DNA from: Thermoproteota archaeon
GTDB lineage: Archaea; Korarchaeota; Korarchaeia; Korarchaeales; Korarchaeaceae
NCBI GenBank assembly: GCA_027492205.1
Contig: JAOZFN010000014.1
Coordinates: 62,001 to 126,000 of the forward strand
DNA: 64,000 bases
Direction: 5' to 3'
Part shown: positions 1 to 7,321 of the stretch, in pieces
Layout: each line of letters opens with the position of its first letter
How positions within the stretch are numbered: position 1 is the stretch's first letter
Made by a program: the position numbers and the translations under genes
The notes under the pieces: model-generated
Databases searched by the model: none
Told to the model about the DNA's origin: nothing
What the model saw: the letters and a program-made list of their open reading frames with translations, nothing else

Positions 1-728
1 CCCAGCCCTCCGGCGAGGGCGACGGCGCCGATCAGGGCGGGTGGGGCCGGGTGAGGCCTGGACGTCGCCCTGAGCAGGAGCTCCTCGGTCACCCTCACGA
101 GGTCCCTGTCTCCAGAGTCCCAGTAGGGCCAGACCGGGTTGAAGGCCAGGGCGAGCACCGCCCCGCCGCCGCACCTCGCCAAGACAGCAGCGGGGCCTCC
201 GTCTCTGAACCTCGCGAGCACCTCCCCGTCGGTGAACTTCAGCTCGGCTCGACCGTAACTGGCCGGATCGTATTCCACCCCTCCCAGGCCCCCGCTGGGA
301 CTGAACTCAAGCTCGATCAAGTCGCCCCCGGTTTTGGGGAAGTCCCAGGGGAGTGTCAAGAGTCCCTCGAGCGCGCCCAGGTAGAGGAGGGTGTTTGCGT
401 CCGCGACCAGCAGGCCGCCCCCCTCGACGTACGACCTGATCGCCCGGGCGACCTCGGGCGGCATGTCCCTCCCGTTCCAGTCGAGGATCACCAGGGCGTT
501 TGGACGCAGGGAGGACCAGTCTTCGATGTCGCCCGCCCAGGCGACGCGGAGTGGGATGCCGAGAGATTTCAACTCGATTGCGAACCTAAAATCTGGCTCG
601 TCCAGGGCCACAAAAAGCAGTTCACCGCCGACGGCTGAGGAGGCGCTGATCCCGGCCGACAGCAGGCCCAGCAGGATGCCCAGCGAGAGCGCCCTCGCCA
701 GCCCCTTCCGGCCGATGGAAATCGGCAC
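1..728 (-). CDS. Secreted, membrane-anchored amidotransferase-fold-like protein, cut by left edge
   Basis: No stop is reached before the window edge; 242 codons are visible from a GTG at 726-728. Residues 8-28 form a signal peptide (core LGILLGLLSAGI). The mature part alternates strands and helices as in class I glutamine-amidotransferase-like or DUF4350-like domains (LVILDWNGRD, VEGGGLLVADA, GGGAVLALAFNP); I see no catalytic Cys-His pair, so an enzymatic role is not claimed. The last visible residues (PALIGAVALAGGLG) begin a probable C-terminal membrane helix. An AT-rich TATA-like stretch lies at 748-765, about 25-35 nt before the start. Such proteins are often found with VWA/DUF58 genes in surface or secretion loci; the neighbours to the left are not visible. 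Confidence 0.6.
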   Translation of the reverse strand, partial: MPISIGRKGLARALSLGILLGLLSAGISASSAVGGELLFVALDEPDFRFAIELKSLGIPLRVAWAGDIEDWSSLRPNALVILDWNGRDMPPEVARAIRSYVEGGGLLVADANTLLYLGALEGLLTLPWDFPKTGGDLIELEFSPSGGLGGVEYDPASYGRAELKFTDGEVLARFRDGGPAAVLARCGGGAVLALAFNPVWPYWDSGDRDLVRVTEELLLRATSRPHPAPPALIGAVALAGGL

Positions 729-867
729 AAGATCTGTTGCGGCGGCGCTCTTTTTATTCGTTTTCGCCGCCAATCGTACTCAGCGAACGCCGAATCCCGG
801 CGAGTGGGGAAATCGGATCGGGCCGGGGAGACCCCACCAATGGACAGATTGGCGGGGGAGTGAGTCG

Positions 868-1617
868 TCATATCTTCCCCGTCAGCCTGGCCCTGAGGGT
901 CATCCTCTTGAGCTCGGCGATCAGGCTCCCCGGCCTGATGTGCTTGGGGCACACCTCGGCGCACGCGTAGACCTGGTGGCACCTCCAGACTCCGGAGGCC
1001 TCGCTGTCTGCCACCAGGAGCCTCAGGGGCTTCACGTCGTCCCTCTCCCTAGAGTCCACCGCGAACCTGTACAGCTGGGTCAGCGCCGCGGGCCCCAGGA
1101 AGAGCGGGTCCGTCGCGGCCACCGGACACGCGGAGACGCAGGCCCCGCACCATATGCAGTCGGAGGGGGACTTGTACCTCTCGAACTCCATTGGGGAGAC
1201 CCTTGGCTCTCGCACGCCCTCCCTCGGGTAGAGGTAGGGCATTACGGCCTCCATCTGCCTCAGGAACGGCTCTATGTCCACGACGAGGTCCTTGAGCACC
1301 CGGAAGTGGGCCAGGGGCTCCACCTTCACCCTCCTGCCCAGGTCCGCGATCTGGGTCTCGCAGGCCAGCCTCTGCACCCCGTTTATCATCATGGCGCAGG
1401 AGCCGCAGATCTTGGCCCTGCAGCTGTACCTGAACGACAGGGTGGGGTCGAGCTCCTGCAGGATGTAGAGCAGCCCGTCGAGGACCGTCATGCCCCTCCG
1501 GTAGGGGACCTCGTACTCCACGTAGTAGGGGGCCCTGTCCCTCCTAGGGTCGAATCGGAAGACTGTGAACCTGACGGTCTCGCCCTCCCGAACCCGCCCG
1601 GGCATTCGCCGACTCAC
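868..1617 (-). CDS. sdhB: Succinate dehydrogenase/fumarate reductase iron-sulfur subunit
   Basis: 249 aa, normal length for SdhB. The N-terminal plant-type ferredoxin domain carries the [2Fe-2S] ligands C66, C71, C74 and C86 (YSCRAKICGSC...LAC). The C-terminal half carries C154-x2-C157-x2-C160-x3-C164 and C213, C219, C223 for the [4Fe-4S] and [3Fe-4S] clusters. It passes electrons from the flavin of SdhA to the membrane anchor. The start is GTG at 1617, with ATG at 1605 possible. It is the last gene of the operon, 7 bp after sdhA. Confidence 0.95.
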   Translation of the reverse strand: MSRRMPGRVREGETVRFTVFRFDPRRDRAPYYVEYEVPYRRGMTVLDGLLYILQELDPTLSFRYSCRAKICGSCAMMINGVQRLACETQIADLGRRVKVEPLAHFRVLKDLVVDIEPFLRQMEAVMPYLYPREGVREPRVSPMEFERYKSPSDCIWCGACVSACPVAATDPLFLGPAALTQLYRFAVDSRERDDVKPLRLLVADSEASGVWRCHQVYACAEVCPKHIRPGSLIAELKRMTLRARLTGKI

Positions 1618-1624
1618 CCCCTCC

Positions 1625-3325
1625 TCAGTACCTCCTCTCCGTGGGCTGCCACTTGGTGATCACCACCGGCTTGTAGTCGAACTCCGGCCCGTCCGGCGTG
1701 TAGAAGGCCAGCGTGTGCTTAAGCCATTTCTCATCGTCTCTCTTCGGGTAGTCCGTGCGGTAGTGCCCGCCCCTGCTCTCCGTACGCCTCAGCGCGCCCT
1801 CGGCCACCACCAGCGCCACGTCGAGCATCCCCTCAATGATGAGGGCGTCCAGCAGGCCCTGATTGAACGGCCCGGGCGGAGCCGGGACACCGGCACTCTC
1901 CCGATACTCCTTTCTCAGCCTCCTGATGGTCTCCACACCCTTCCTGAGACGCTCCTCATCCCTGAAGATCCCCACGTAGTCCCACATGGCCTGCTGCATG
2001 TCCCTCCTTATCCTGTAGGGGTTGGAGTGTCCCTCCTCCCTGCCCCTCTCCAGCAGGACCTTGATCCTTCCCTCGACCTCCTCCAGGGCTCTCTCAACGG
2101 CCTCCTTCCCGTCGAACTCCCTGCGCTCGACGTCCTCGGCGGCCGACGCCCCCGCCCTGGCCCCGAAGACCACGCACTCCAGGAGGGAATTGCCCCCCAG
2201 CCTGTTGGCCCCGTGGACGCTGACGCACGCACACTCGCCGGCCGCGTACAGGCCCTTGATCCTGGCCCTACCGTGCTTGTCTGTCTCTATCCCGCCCATG
2301 GTGTAGTGCTGGCCCGGCTGGACGGGGATCGGCTCCTCCCTCGCGTCGACGCCCGCGAACTTGAGGGCCAGCTCCCATATCTGCGGGAGCCTCTCCATTA
2401 TCAGGTCGGCCCCGAGGTGGGATATGACCAGGTGAACGTACTCGTTCTCGAACCCCCTCCCCTCCAGCACCTCGGTCCATATGGCCCTGGCCACTATGTC
2501 CCTGGGGGCCAGCTCCATCTTCTCCGGGGCGTACCTCTCCATGAACCTCTCGCCCTCGGCGTTGAGCAGGATCCCCCCCTCCCCCCTGGCCGCCTCGCTG
2601 ATGAGGATGTTCGTCCCGTAGAGCGTCGTCGGGTGGAACTGGATGAACTCCATGTCCTCGAGGGGCGCGCCAACCCAGTAGGCCAGGGCCATGCCGAAGC
2701 CGGTGCTGTGGTGGCTGTTGGTGGTCCTGGCGTAGATCCTGCCAGCCCCGCCGGTGGCCATGATCACGGCCTTGGCCTCGTAGGCCTCCAGCTCCCCGGT
2801 CTGGACGTTCATGGCCACGAGGCCCCTCACGCCCTCCTCGTCCCGGGCGAGGCGGAGCACCGCCCTCTCGTTGTAGAAGGTTACCCCCAGCCTGAGGGCC
2901 TGCTGGAACACGGTGTGCATGACCGCGTGGCCCGTCTTGTCGGCCGCGTAGCAGGTCCTCGGGAACCCCGCCCCGCCGAAGGGCCTCTGAGCTATCCGAC
3001 CGTCCTCGAACCTGCTGAAGGGGACGCCCCACCTGTCGAGCTCCAGCACCCTCTCTATCGCGTCCTGACAGTACTCCAGCACCGCGTCCTGGTCGGCCAG
3101 GTAGTCCGCGCCCTTGATCGTGTCGAAGGCGTGCCTCTCGACGCTGTCGCTGGGGTCGGCGTTGCCGAGGGCCGCGTTTATCCCCCCCTGGGCCGCCACC
3201 GAGTGGGACCTCATCGGGTAGAGCAGGCTCACGACGGCCACGTCCGCCCCGCGGAGCTTGGCCTCGACCGCGGCCCTGAGGCCCGCGAGCCCACCTCCGA
3301 CGACGATCACGTCGTGCCTCTCCAA
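1625..3325 (-). CDS. sdhA: Succinate dehydrogenase/fumarate reductase flavoprotein subunit
   Basis: 566 aa. N-terminal Rossmann FAD site (DVIVVGGGLAGLRAAVEA), then the SHSVAAQGG motif whose His41 is the usual covalent FAD attachment point. The catalytic region has HPTTLYGTNILISEAARGEGG and ELAPRDIVARAI, and the C-terminal part GANRLGGNSLLECVVFG. It oxidises succinate to fumarate (or the reverse) on the cytoplasmic face. The direction cannot be told from sequence; with no quinol:fumarate-specific context here, succinate dehydrogenase is the default. It sits 21 bp downstream of the anchor gene, transcribed in the order anchor-A-B. Confidence 0.95.
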   Translation of the reverse strand: MERHDVIVVGGGLAGLRAAVEAKLRGADVAVVSLLYPMRSHSVAAQGGINAALGNADPSDSVERHAFDTIKGADYLADQDAVLEYCQDAIERVLELDRWGVPFSRFEDGRIAQRPFGGAGFPRTCYAADKTGHAVMHTVFQQALRLGVTFYNERAVLRLARDEEGVRGLVAMNVQTGELEAYEAKAVIMATGGAGRIYARTTNSHHSTGFGMALAYWVGAPLEDMEFIQFHPTTLYGTNILISEAARGEGGILLNAEGERFMERYAPEKMELAPRDIVARAIWTEVLEGRGFENEYVHLVISHLGADLIMERLPQIWELALKFAGVDAREEPIPVQPGQHYTMGGIETDKHGRARIKGLYAAGECACVSVHGANRLGGNSLLECVVFGARAGASAAEDVERREFDGKEAVERALEEVEGRIKVLLERGREEGHSNPYRIRRDMQQAMWDYVGIFRDEERLRKGVETIRRLRKEYRESAGVPAPPGPFNQGLLDALIIEGMLDVALVVAEGALRRTESRGGHYRTDYPKRDDEKWLKHTLAFYTPDGPEFDYKPVVITKWQPTERRY

Positions 3326-3346
3326 GGGCGATCCCCCTCAGCCGGC

Positions 3347-3736
3347 TCAGAGGCCCACTGCATAGGCCCAGTAAACCATGAAGATCACGGTGGCCACCAG
3401 CACGGCTATGAACAGCTTGTCCTCCCTCTCCGCGGCCCACCCGAAGGCCTCGATCAGGATCACCCTGATCCCGTTGAAGGCGTGGTAGGCTCCCGTGAAC
3501 AGGATCAGGTCGTCGGTAAGGAGCGTCCCGCCAGGGAACGCGTAGCCGAAGTGGTTGGCCAGCACGTGCACGACGGCGCCGAAGACCATGAGGGCTCCGG
3601 TCACCCTCTGGAGGAGCCAGGCCCACATGCCCAGGCCCCTCCTCCTAACGTGGGCGACCCAGTGGACCACGTTCCTGAAGTCCGCTCCGGGGTTCCTAAC
3701 CTCCCGCGGCGCCGGGGCTGACTCCTCGTCGGGCAT
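3347..3736 (-). CDS. Succinate dehydrogenase cytochrome b556-type membrane anchor
   Basis: 129 aa with three predicted membrane helices (about residues 38-62, 74-98, 107-128). The second helix contains AYHAFNGIRVILIE, the H-x3-G-x-R signature with a likely haem or quinone-site histidine; a further His in VHVLANHFG lies at the end of helix 1. This is one SdhC/SdhD-type protein; a second anchor gene, usual in this complex, is not next to it. The ATG at 3736 follows an archaeal TATA box (minus-strand CTTTTAAC, 3766-3773) by about 33 nt, so this is the first gene of the operon. Confidence 0.85.
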   Translation of the reverse strand: MPDEESAPAPREVRNPGADFRNVVHWVAHVRRRGLGMWAWLLQRVTGALMVFGAVVHVLANHFGYAFPGGTLLTDDLILFTGAYHAFNGIRVILIEAFGWAAEREDKLFIAVLVATVIFMVYWAYAVGL

Positions 3737-3765
3737 GTTGGCTCGGGGGGCCGGGGCCCATTTCT

Positions 3766-3773
3766 GTTAAAAG
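3766..3773 (-). promoter_or_regulatory. TATA box of the sdh operon
   Basis: Minus-strand CTTTTAAC, about 33 nt upstream of the sdh anchor ATG, leaving almost no 5' leader. Confidence 0.55.
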
Positions 3774-3868
3774 ATTGTCTTTACCCGAAAGGGGAAGCGC
3801 CTGAAGCCCGGGATCTCCCCCATCGCCCCCCCCGATCCGTCGTTCTGGGATGGTGGGTGCTGGCGGAC

Positions 3869-4426
3869 TCAGTGGATGAGCTTGAGCCTCTTCGCGGTCT
3901 CGACAACCAACCTGCCCACCTGATCCTCCCCCTCCAGGGGGAACACCGGGACCTCTCCCCCCGAGCTGGATCTGAGCGGGCCCCGGACCTCAGCGGCGCA
4001 GACGGCGGCGACCACCGGGTCCGCCAGCCCACGGAGGATCGCCTGCGCCTCCCTCGGACCGTGAGCCACCACCACCTTCAGCACGTCTTCCCTGCGCCCG
4101 GCCAGTCGGTCGAAGCCGCTCAGGACGACCGCGTCGGGCGGCACCCTCTGGCCGGCCTCGAGAAGACGGAGCAGGTCCTCGAGCGACTTTGGCGCCGTTA
4201 CCACCGTCACGCGACTCCTCCTCCTGCCCACGAGGGCAACGAGGCTGGCCCCGGAGTTCTCCAACAGGCCTGCCTCCGTATCAGGCCTCTCCCTCACAGC
4301 GGACTCTGAGGCGGCCCTGGAGGCGGCGCCGACTCTGTACCCCCTGGAGCTGAGCGCCCTCACCAGCGCGCCCGCGACGCTGGCGCGCTCGGGCCCCCTT
4401 GGACCTGACACGAGGACCACGAGCAA
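3869..4426 (-). CDS. MobB-like P-loop-fold protein with degenerate Walker A
   Basis: 185 aa from a TTG start. The overall plan follows MobB (molybdopterin-guanine dinucleotide biosynthesis adaptor): an N-terminal strand-loop-helix VVLVSGPRGPERASVAGAL, a basic strand GYRVGAASR, a middle NSGASLVALVGRRR resembling the AGA segment, and PPDAVVLSGFDRLAGRREDVLKVVV where MobB has its D-x-V-L-V-E-G-F motif. The P-loop reads GPRGPERAS instead of GxxGxGKT/S, so the lysine is lost and nucleotide binding is doubtful. It is downstream of a small hypothetical gene on the same strand. The family assignment is by pattern and moderate. Confidence 0.5.
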   Translation of the reverse strand: MLVVLVSGPRGPERASVAGALVRALSSRGYRVGAASRAASESAVRERPDTEAGLLENSGASLVALVGRRRSRVTVVTAPKSLEDLLRLLEAGQRVPPDAVVLSGFDRLAGRREDVLKVVVAHGPREAQAILRGLADPVVAAVCAAEVRGPLRSSSGGEVPVFPLEGEDQVGRLVVETAKRLKLIH

Positions 4427-4444
4427 GCAAAAATCCCCCCACGG

Positions 4445-4759
4445 TCAGGACTCGGCGAAGAGCCTCCGCTGAATGGCCATCTTGATTCTCAAGAACCAGT
4501 TCTGAGCCTCCTCCCTCGCCTGGGCGGAGGCGTCCCGAGAGGCCAGCATCGAGCTTAGGGCGCCGACCGTCTCCCTGAGGCCGAACCTCTCCAAGGGCTC
4601 CGAGAGTGTGTCTGCGGCCTCAATCGCCTCCTCGAACCTCCCCGAGGCGAGGAGATCCACGAGTCTGAGGAGCTGGGCCAGGTACCTCCGGTCGGCGTAG
4701 CTGCAGGCGACCGCCAGCCTCCTGAGATAGAACTGGAGGTTGTCTCCCCCGCCGCTCAA
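4445..4759 (-). CDS. Small helical protein of unknown function
   Basis: 104 aa from a TTG start, almost entirely predicted helix with heptad-like leucines (RRYLAQLLRLVDLLASGRFEEAIEAAD). No family recognised. It lies between the MobB-like gene (19 bp) and another hypothetical gene (35 bp) on the same strand, so all three probably form one transcript. Regular AGG-rich codon use supports it being real. Confidence 0.55.
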   Translation of the reverse strand: MSGGGDNLQFYLRRLAVACSYADRRYLAQLLRLVDLLASGRFEEAIEAADTLSEPLERFGLRETVGALSSMLASRDASAQAREEAQNWFLRIKMAIQRRLFAES

Positions 4760-4793
4760 CGTCGGGAACCACCCCGGTGGTTCAGATTAACCT

Positions 4794-5228
4794 TCACCGA
4801 TCCGCGTGGGGCTCGAACTCGCCCTCCTCGCATACCCTCCCGGTGAAGAACAGCTCCGCTATTTCCCCCGCCGACCTCGCGAAGACCTCCGGACCATCGT
4901 CGTCGGGGAGGCCGACCGACAGAACCGTGATCGAGCACCCGGTGGGCTCCTCCAGGTGTATGGAGAGGACCAGCTCCCCGTCAACCTCCTCCCACTCGTC
5001 TCCGTCCATAAGGGACTTCCTGTAGTACCTCGCCCTCCACCTCCCGAACTCGATCGTGACGGCGGAGGCACCCACGAACCTGGCCAGGCCCTCCACGGCG
5101 CCCAGCAGGTAGGCCCTCAGCTCCTCGACGTCCATCGAGAGGAGCGACCATGGATCGCTCCTCGCCCTGCTGACGAGGTCCTCCCACTTTCGCTCGATCG
5201 CCTCAACGTCCACCTCCGCGTCGGCCAA
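4794..5228 (-). CDS. Hypothetical alpha/beta protein
   Basis: 144 aa from TTG at 5228. An N-terminal helical half (to about residue 55) is followed by a beta-rich half (SAVTIEFGRWRARYYRKS, GELVLSIHLEEPTGCSITV, VLSVGLPDDD). No family recognised and no catalytic motif seen. A TATA-like element (minus-strand GACTTTTAGT near 5261-5270) precedes it inside the 3' end of the padR gene, so it may head a three-gene transcript with 4445-4759 and the MobB-like gene. Confidence 0.55.
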   Translation of the reverse strand: MADAEVDVEAIERKWEDLVSRARSDPWSLLSMDVEELRAYLLGAVEGLARFVGASAVTIEFGRWRARYYRKSLMDGDEWEEVDGELVLSIHLEEPTGCSITVLSVGLPDDDGPEVFARSAGEIAELFFTGRVCEEGEFEPHADR

Positions 5229-5259
5229 TTTCCCTCCCCCCTCAGGGATCGCGCGGGTA

Positions 5260-5745
5260 CTAAAAGTCTGCCGCCCGCTGCGAATCGAGAGCGTGCCTAA
5301 TGTCTCGGGCCGCCCTCCTCAAGGCCTCGACGACCTTCTCCCTGACGCCCCGATTTGACAGGTGGACCTCGGCCTCCGCTATCGCCGCCTTCACCTCTCT
5401 CATGGCCTCGACGACGTCCTCCGGGATCTCCGACTCGAGCAGGACGCTGGCGGCCTCCACAAACCTCTCGTAGTCCCTCCTGAGGCTGACCCTCGCCTCC
5501 TCCAGCCTCGAGGCGAGCTCCCTCCCGCTCGGGGTGAGGTAGTAAACCTTCCTCCGGCCCTCCTCCCTCCTGGCCACGATGCCCCGTGACTCGAGGTCTC
5601 GGAGGAGCGGGTAGACCGTCCCGGGAGACGGTCTCCAGTACCCGGTCTTCCTCTCAATCTCTTTGATGATGTCGTACCCGGTGAGTTCCCCCTTCTCCCT
5701 CAGCATCCTGAGTATCACGATGCGGAGGAGGCCCATCCCAGCCAT
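5260..5745 (-). CDS. PadR-family transcriptional regulator
   Basis: 161 aa with ATG at 5745. The N-terminal winged helix is typical of PadR (LLRIVILRMLREKGELTGYD, then RPSPGTVYPLLRDLESRGIV and the wing RRKVYYLTPSGRE). The C-terminal helices form the dimerisation region. The reading frame is open further upstream; a GTG at 5802 would be leaderless behind a TATA box (minus-strand GTTAAAAC, 5825-5832) and is the main alternative start. It is divergent from the phosphatase gene at 5896 and may control it or itself. The ligand is unknown. Confidence 0.85.
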   Translation of the reverse strand: MAGMGLLRIVILRMLREKGELTGYDIIKEIERKTGYWRPSPGTVYPLLRDLESRGIVARREEGRRKVYYLTPSGRELASRLEEARVSLRRDYERFVEAASVLLESEIPEDVVEAMREVKAAIAEAEVHLSNRGVREKVVEALRRAARDIRHALDSQRAADF

Positions 5746-5865
5746 CGTCCGTCGGCGTCCCTCGTCCTCCAGCCCGCTCCCTTCGCAGCAGCCCCCCGAC
5801 ACCTGTCGTGTTTCGAAGGACTCAGTTTTAACGTCTCCGAGCGCCGTCCCGGTGGGCGGCAGGCA

Positions 5866-5872
5866 CTTATAG
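5866..5872 (+). promoter_or_regulatory. TATA box for the phosphatase gene, in a divergent promoter region
   Basis: CTTATAG at 5866-5872 lies 24-30 nt before the ATG at 5896, giving a leaderless transcript. A second TATA (GTTTTAAC, 5825-5832) serves the padR gene on the other strand. Confidence 0.5.
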
Positions 5873-5895
5873 CCCACGGGCTAGACGGACCCGCG

Positions 5896-6390
5896 ATGAA
5901 GCCCCGCTACGACCTCCTCATCCTAGACTTGGATCTGACCGTTTGGGATCACGAGGACGCATCTTCGCTCGTGCCTCCCTACCAGAGGGTGTCCGAGGGC
6001 GCCGCGGCGGACTCTCGCGGAACGACGATCCGCCTTCGGCCCGGGGTAAGGGAACTCCTCTCGCGTTGCGCCGAGTGGGGGATACGCGTAACGGTAGCCA
6101 GCTGGAACAGGCCCGATGTGGTCTTTCCCCTCCTGAGGACCCTGGATCTCGACCGGTTTCTCTGGAACCCGGTGATAGAGTTCCACCCGGACAAGGTGGC
6201 CATGGTGGCCAAGATCCTGCGGGCCCTCGGGCCCGAGTGGGATGGGCGGGGGCTGTTCGTGGACGATAGGGAGGAGAACGTTCGGGCGGTCGCCGAGGCC
6301 TTCGAGAGGGTGGACGCCGTCCGGTTCGGCGTGGACGTCAAGTCCTTCCGAGACCTGGCCGAACTCCTCGTGGGCGGCAGGGAGGTGTGA
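5896..6390 (+). CDS. HAD-superfamily magnesium-dependent phosphatase (MDP-1 type)
   Basis: 164 aa, the usual length of MDP-1. HAD motif I is DLDLTVW (nucleophile and acid/base aspartates), motif II is in VTVASWNRPD, the lysine is in HPDKVAMVAKIL and motif III is the pair in GLFVDDREENV. MDP-1 enzymes act on phosphotyrosine or sugar phosphates, and archaeal substrates are largely unknown. The ATG is leaderless behind the 5866 TATA box. The aldo/keto reductase gene starts 4 bp downstream, so both are likely cotranscribed. Confidence 0.85.
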   Translation: MKPRYDLLILDLDLTVWDHEDASSLVPPYQRVSEGAAADSRGTTIRLRPGVRELLSRCAEWGIRVTVASWNRPDVVFPLLRTLDLDRFLWNPVIEFHPDKVAMVAKILRALGPEWDGRGLFVDDREENVRAVAEAFERVDAVRFGVDVKSFRDLAELLVGGREV

Positions 6391-6394
6391 GGGG

Positions 6395-7312
6395 GTGGAG
6401 TACGCGGAGCTGGGTCGGACGGGCATCAGGGTTTCAAGGATCGGGCTGGGGACCTGGCAGATAGGGGCCTCCTACTGGGGCTGGGGGAGGGAGTACACCC
6501 GGGAGGAGGCTCTGAGGGTGATAAGGACCGCCATCGAGCTCGGGGTCAACTTCATCGACACCGCCGAGATCTACGGCGGGGGCACGTCGGAGAGGATCGT
6601 GGGTGTGGCCATAAGGGACGTGAGGGACGAGGTGGTCGTGGCCACCAAGGTCTCCCCCCTGCACCTGACCTACCGCGGGGTCAGGAGGGCCCTGGAGGGC
6701 AGCCTCAGGAGGCTAGGCCTAAGGTACGTGGACCTCTACCAGGTGCACTGGCCCAACCCCCTGATCCCGCTGGGCCAGACCATGAGGGCTATGGAGGACC
6801 TGCTTGAGGAGGGGAAGATCAGGGCCATAGGCGTCAGCAACTTCTCGCTAAAGAGACTTGAGGCGGCCAGGGGGCACCTGAGCAGGCACGACGTGGCGTC
6901 TGACCAGGTGGAGTACAACCTGCTTAAGAGGGACGTGGAGAGAGACCTCCTTCCGTACTGCGAGGGGGAGAGGATTACTCTCATCGCCTACAGCCCCCTG
7001 GCCCAGGGGCTCCTCACGGGAAAGTACGGCCCGGGCAGGATGCCGAGGGGGCTTCAGCGGAGGGTCATGATGGCGCTGAAGTACGGAGGCGTCAGGAGGC
7101 TGACCAGGGTCCTGGAGGTCCTCGGAGAGATCGCGAAGAGGCGGGGGGTGACCGTACCCCAGGTCTCCCTCAACTGGGTGCTCAGGAGCCGCGCGGTGGT
7201 CGCCATACCGGGGGCCAAGAGGGGGGAGCACGTCAGGCAGAACGTCGGCGCGGTCGGCTGGTCGCTGACCCAGGAGGAGCTGGAGGCCATCGAGGCGGCC
7301 CTGTCCCCGTGA
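6395..7312 (+). CDS. Aldo/keto reductase
   Basis: 305 aa from GTG at 6395. The TIM-barrel AKR signatures are present: NFIDTAEIYGGGTSERIVG with the catalytic Asp and Tyr, VVVATKVSP with the Lys, and DLYQVHWPNP with the His. GVSNFS and the C-terminal phosphate-binding segment AIPGAKRGEHVRQNVGAV (NADPH 2'-phosphate site) complete the fold. It probably reduces an aldehyde or ketone with NADPH in the cytoplasm; the substrate is not predictable. An in-frame extension upstream exists but overlaps the phosphatase gene. Confidence 0.9.
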   Translation: MEYAELGRTGIRVSRIGLGTWQIGASYWGWGREYTREEALRVIRTAIELGVNFIDTAEIYGGGTSERIVGVAIRDVRDEVVVATKVSPLHLTYRGVRRALEGSLRRLGLRYVDLYQVHWPNPLIPLGQTMRAMEDLLEEGKIRAIGVSNFSLKRLEAARGHLSRHDVASDQVEYNLLKRDVERDLLPYCEGERITLIAYSPLAQGLLTGKYGPGRMPRGLQRRVMMALKYGGVRRLTRVLEVLGEIAKRRGVTVPQVSLNWVLRSRAVVAIPGAKRGEHVRQNVGAVGWSLTQEELEAIEAALSP

Positions 7313-7321
7313 ACCCGGGCC

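Noticed and set aside
1565-3721. A 718-codon open frame on the plus strand
   Set aside because: It is the exact antisense of sdhA and sdhC; Pro/Leu/Val-rich composition typical of a shadow of GC-rich genes, with no domain.
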